A DNA stretch of 53,531 nucleotides, from contig JAEWDP010000132.1 of the NCBI GenBank assembly GCA_023390055.1, forward strand, positions 1-53,531, in the 5' to 3' direction. Positions within the stretch are counted from its first letter, which is position 1. Each line of letters starts with the position of its first letter. Under the pieces are notes generated by a model, which searched no databases, was not told where the DNA came from, and worked only from the letters and a program-made list of their open reading frames with translations. Both the position numbers and the translations under genes were made by a program. Source of the DNA: Pseudomonadota bacterium. GTDB taxonomy: Bacteria; Pseudomonadota; Alphaproteobacteria; Rhizobiales; Rhizobiaceae. Below, in pieces: positions 52,812 to 53,531 of this stretch.

Positions 52812-53531
52812 ATGGTGACGATCATTAAGGATGACGGTTCTGAAACTTACGAGACACGGAGTGGAATCTCGGTCAGTCGCAAGCGGCGTTCCGCCCCTTA
52901 TGCTGATGCGATCTCGAGTTACGTCGACGGACTTGATGAACGGCGCGGTGCAGTCTTTTCGTCCAACTACGAATATCCTGGCAGATACACGCGATGGGAT
53001 ACTGCCATCATCGATCCGCCGCTGGCTATCTCCTCGTTTGGCCGCAATGTCTGGATCGAGGCCTATAATGAACGCGGCGAGATATTGCTTTCGTTCATAG
53101 CCGACAAGCTGAAGACGGTCGCAGACCTGACTTTCGCAACATTTACCGACCGGCGTCTTGATTTGACCATCAATGAGCCAACGCGTTCTTTCACAGAGGA
53201 GGAACGGTCCAAGATGCCGACGGTGTTTACCGTCCTGCGCGCCGTGGTCGACCTCTTCTATTCGGATGCGGATTCAGCAATCGGACTGTTCGGCGCATTT
53301 GGCTATGATCTTGCGTTCCAGTTCGATTCGATCAAGCTTTCGATGCAACGTCCGCAAGACCAGCGAGACATGGTCCTTTTCCTGCCGGACGAAATCCTAG
53401 TTGTCGACCATCACGCCGCCAAGGCATGGATTGACCGCTATGATTTTGCCAAAGAGGTAGTGACTACAGAAGTAAAATCCGGAGATATTCCAGCGGAAAA
53501 GTTCCAGCGTACGACCGTGACACCGCCAAAG
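52812..53531 (+). CDS. trpE(G): anthranilate synthase trpE(G), partial (runs off right edge)
   Basis: First 240 codons of the fused anthranilate synthase TrpE-TrpG of rhizobia, which makes anthranilate from chorismate and glutamine in Trp synthesis. The N-terminus (AISSYVDGLDERRGAVFSSN, then YPGRYTRWDTAIIDPPLAIS) is the family's and differs from enterobacterial TrpE. ATG 52812 follows GGAGAG. The catalytic C-terminal half and the TrpG glutaminase lie beyond the window. Controlled by the trpL attenuator 98 bp upstream. Confidence 0.95.
   Translation, partial: MVTIIKDDGSETYETRSGISVSRKRRSAPYADAISSYVDGLDERRGAVFSSNYEYPGRYTRWDTAIIDPPLAISSFGRNVWIEAYNERGEILLSFIADKLKTVADLTFATFTDRRLDLTINEPTRSFTEEERSKMPTVFTVLRAVVDLFYSDADSAIGLFGAFGYDLAFQFDSIKLSMQRPQDQRDMVLFLPDEILVVDHHAAKAWIDRYDFAKEVVTTEVKSGDIPAEKFQRTTVTPPK

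Noticed and set aside
1..53531. Search for mobile elements, CRISPR, tRNA and rRNA genes
   Set aside because: No transposase, integrase, repeat-spacer array, or tRNA-like cloverleaf was recognised by eye; a short tRNA could still be missed without a dedicated scan.

Overview
The window reads as a stretch of chromosome from a member of the Rhizobiaceae (Alphaproteobacteria, Hyphomicrobiales). The strongest taxonomic signs are the rhizobial anthranilate synthase trpE(G) behind a 14-codon trpL leader with three consecutive Trp codons (right edge), a BacA peptide transporter, a choXWV choline transporter, a ShmR-like heme receptor behind TGA-N9-TCA iron boxes, and a bdhA-xdhA-xdhB run near glpK as known from Sinorhizobium meliloti. 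From memory, the shmR-trpE neighbourhood and choXWV are also close together on the S. meliloti chromosome. No insertion sequence, prophage, CRISPR array, tRNA or rRNA was found. Gene density and codon use look uniform, so this is mostly core chromosome with small accessory modules.

Layout. 0-7 kb: purine and 3-hydroxybutyrate catabolism on the minus strand (bdhA, xdhA, xdhB, xdhC, then puuD cut by the left edge). 7-11 kb: a lipoprotein PQQ-type sugar dehydrogenase translationally coupled to a small membrane protein, divergent from glycerol kinase. 11-12 kb: two exported small proteins (SH3 domain and IalB family). 12-16 kb: an ECF42-type sigma factor module: VOC protein, GST, YciI/DGPF protein, sigma factor and AHSA1 protein. 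Three of its transcription units start with the same TGTC(T/G)G-N17-CGTC promoter. 16-20 kb: membrane-anchored DJ-1/PfpI protein, LLM oxidoreductase, a methionine aminopeptidase, MFS transporter. 21-28 kb: bacA, polysaccharide deacetylase, NnrU, YfgM-like, der, glycosyltransferase, KDG-type kinase. 28-34 kb: GH13 alpha-glucosidase, then a GlxA regulator divergent from an FAD oxidase/homocysteine methyltransferase pair. 34-40 kb: adenine deaminase, an orphan branched-chain amino acid binding protein, an omega-aminotransferase and a NolR/BigR-like ArsR regulator with its own operator. 40-47 kb: choXWV, tdk, pseudoazurin, and an overlapping pair of unknown membrane/coiled-coil genes. 47-53.5 kb: LuxR solo divergent from the heme receptor, formate-THF ligase, extensin-like protein, trpL attenuator and trpE(G).

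Physiologically the window links purine salvage and breakdown (ade, xdhABC, puuD), C1 metabolism (formate-THF ligase, a homocysteine methyltransferase), carbon-store and sugar use (bdhA, glpK, GH13, KDG-type kinase), osmoprotectant uptake (choXWV) and iron acquisition. The most informative regulatory discoveries are the three-promoter ECF42 mini-regulon, the trpL attenuator/sRNA, the twin iron boxes covering a TTGACA -35 element, and an ArsR repressor with a 66-residue Cys-Cys spacing like sulfur-sensing SqrR/BigR.
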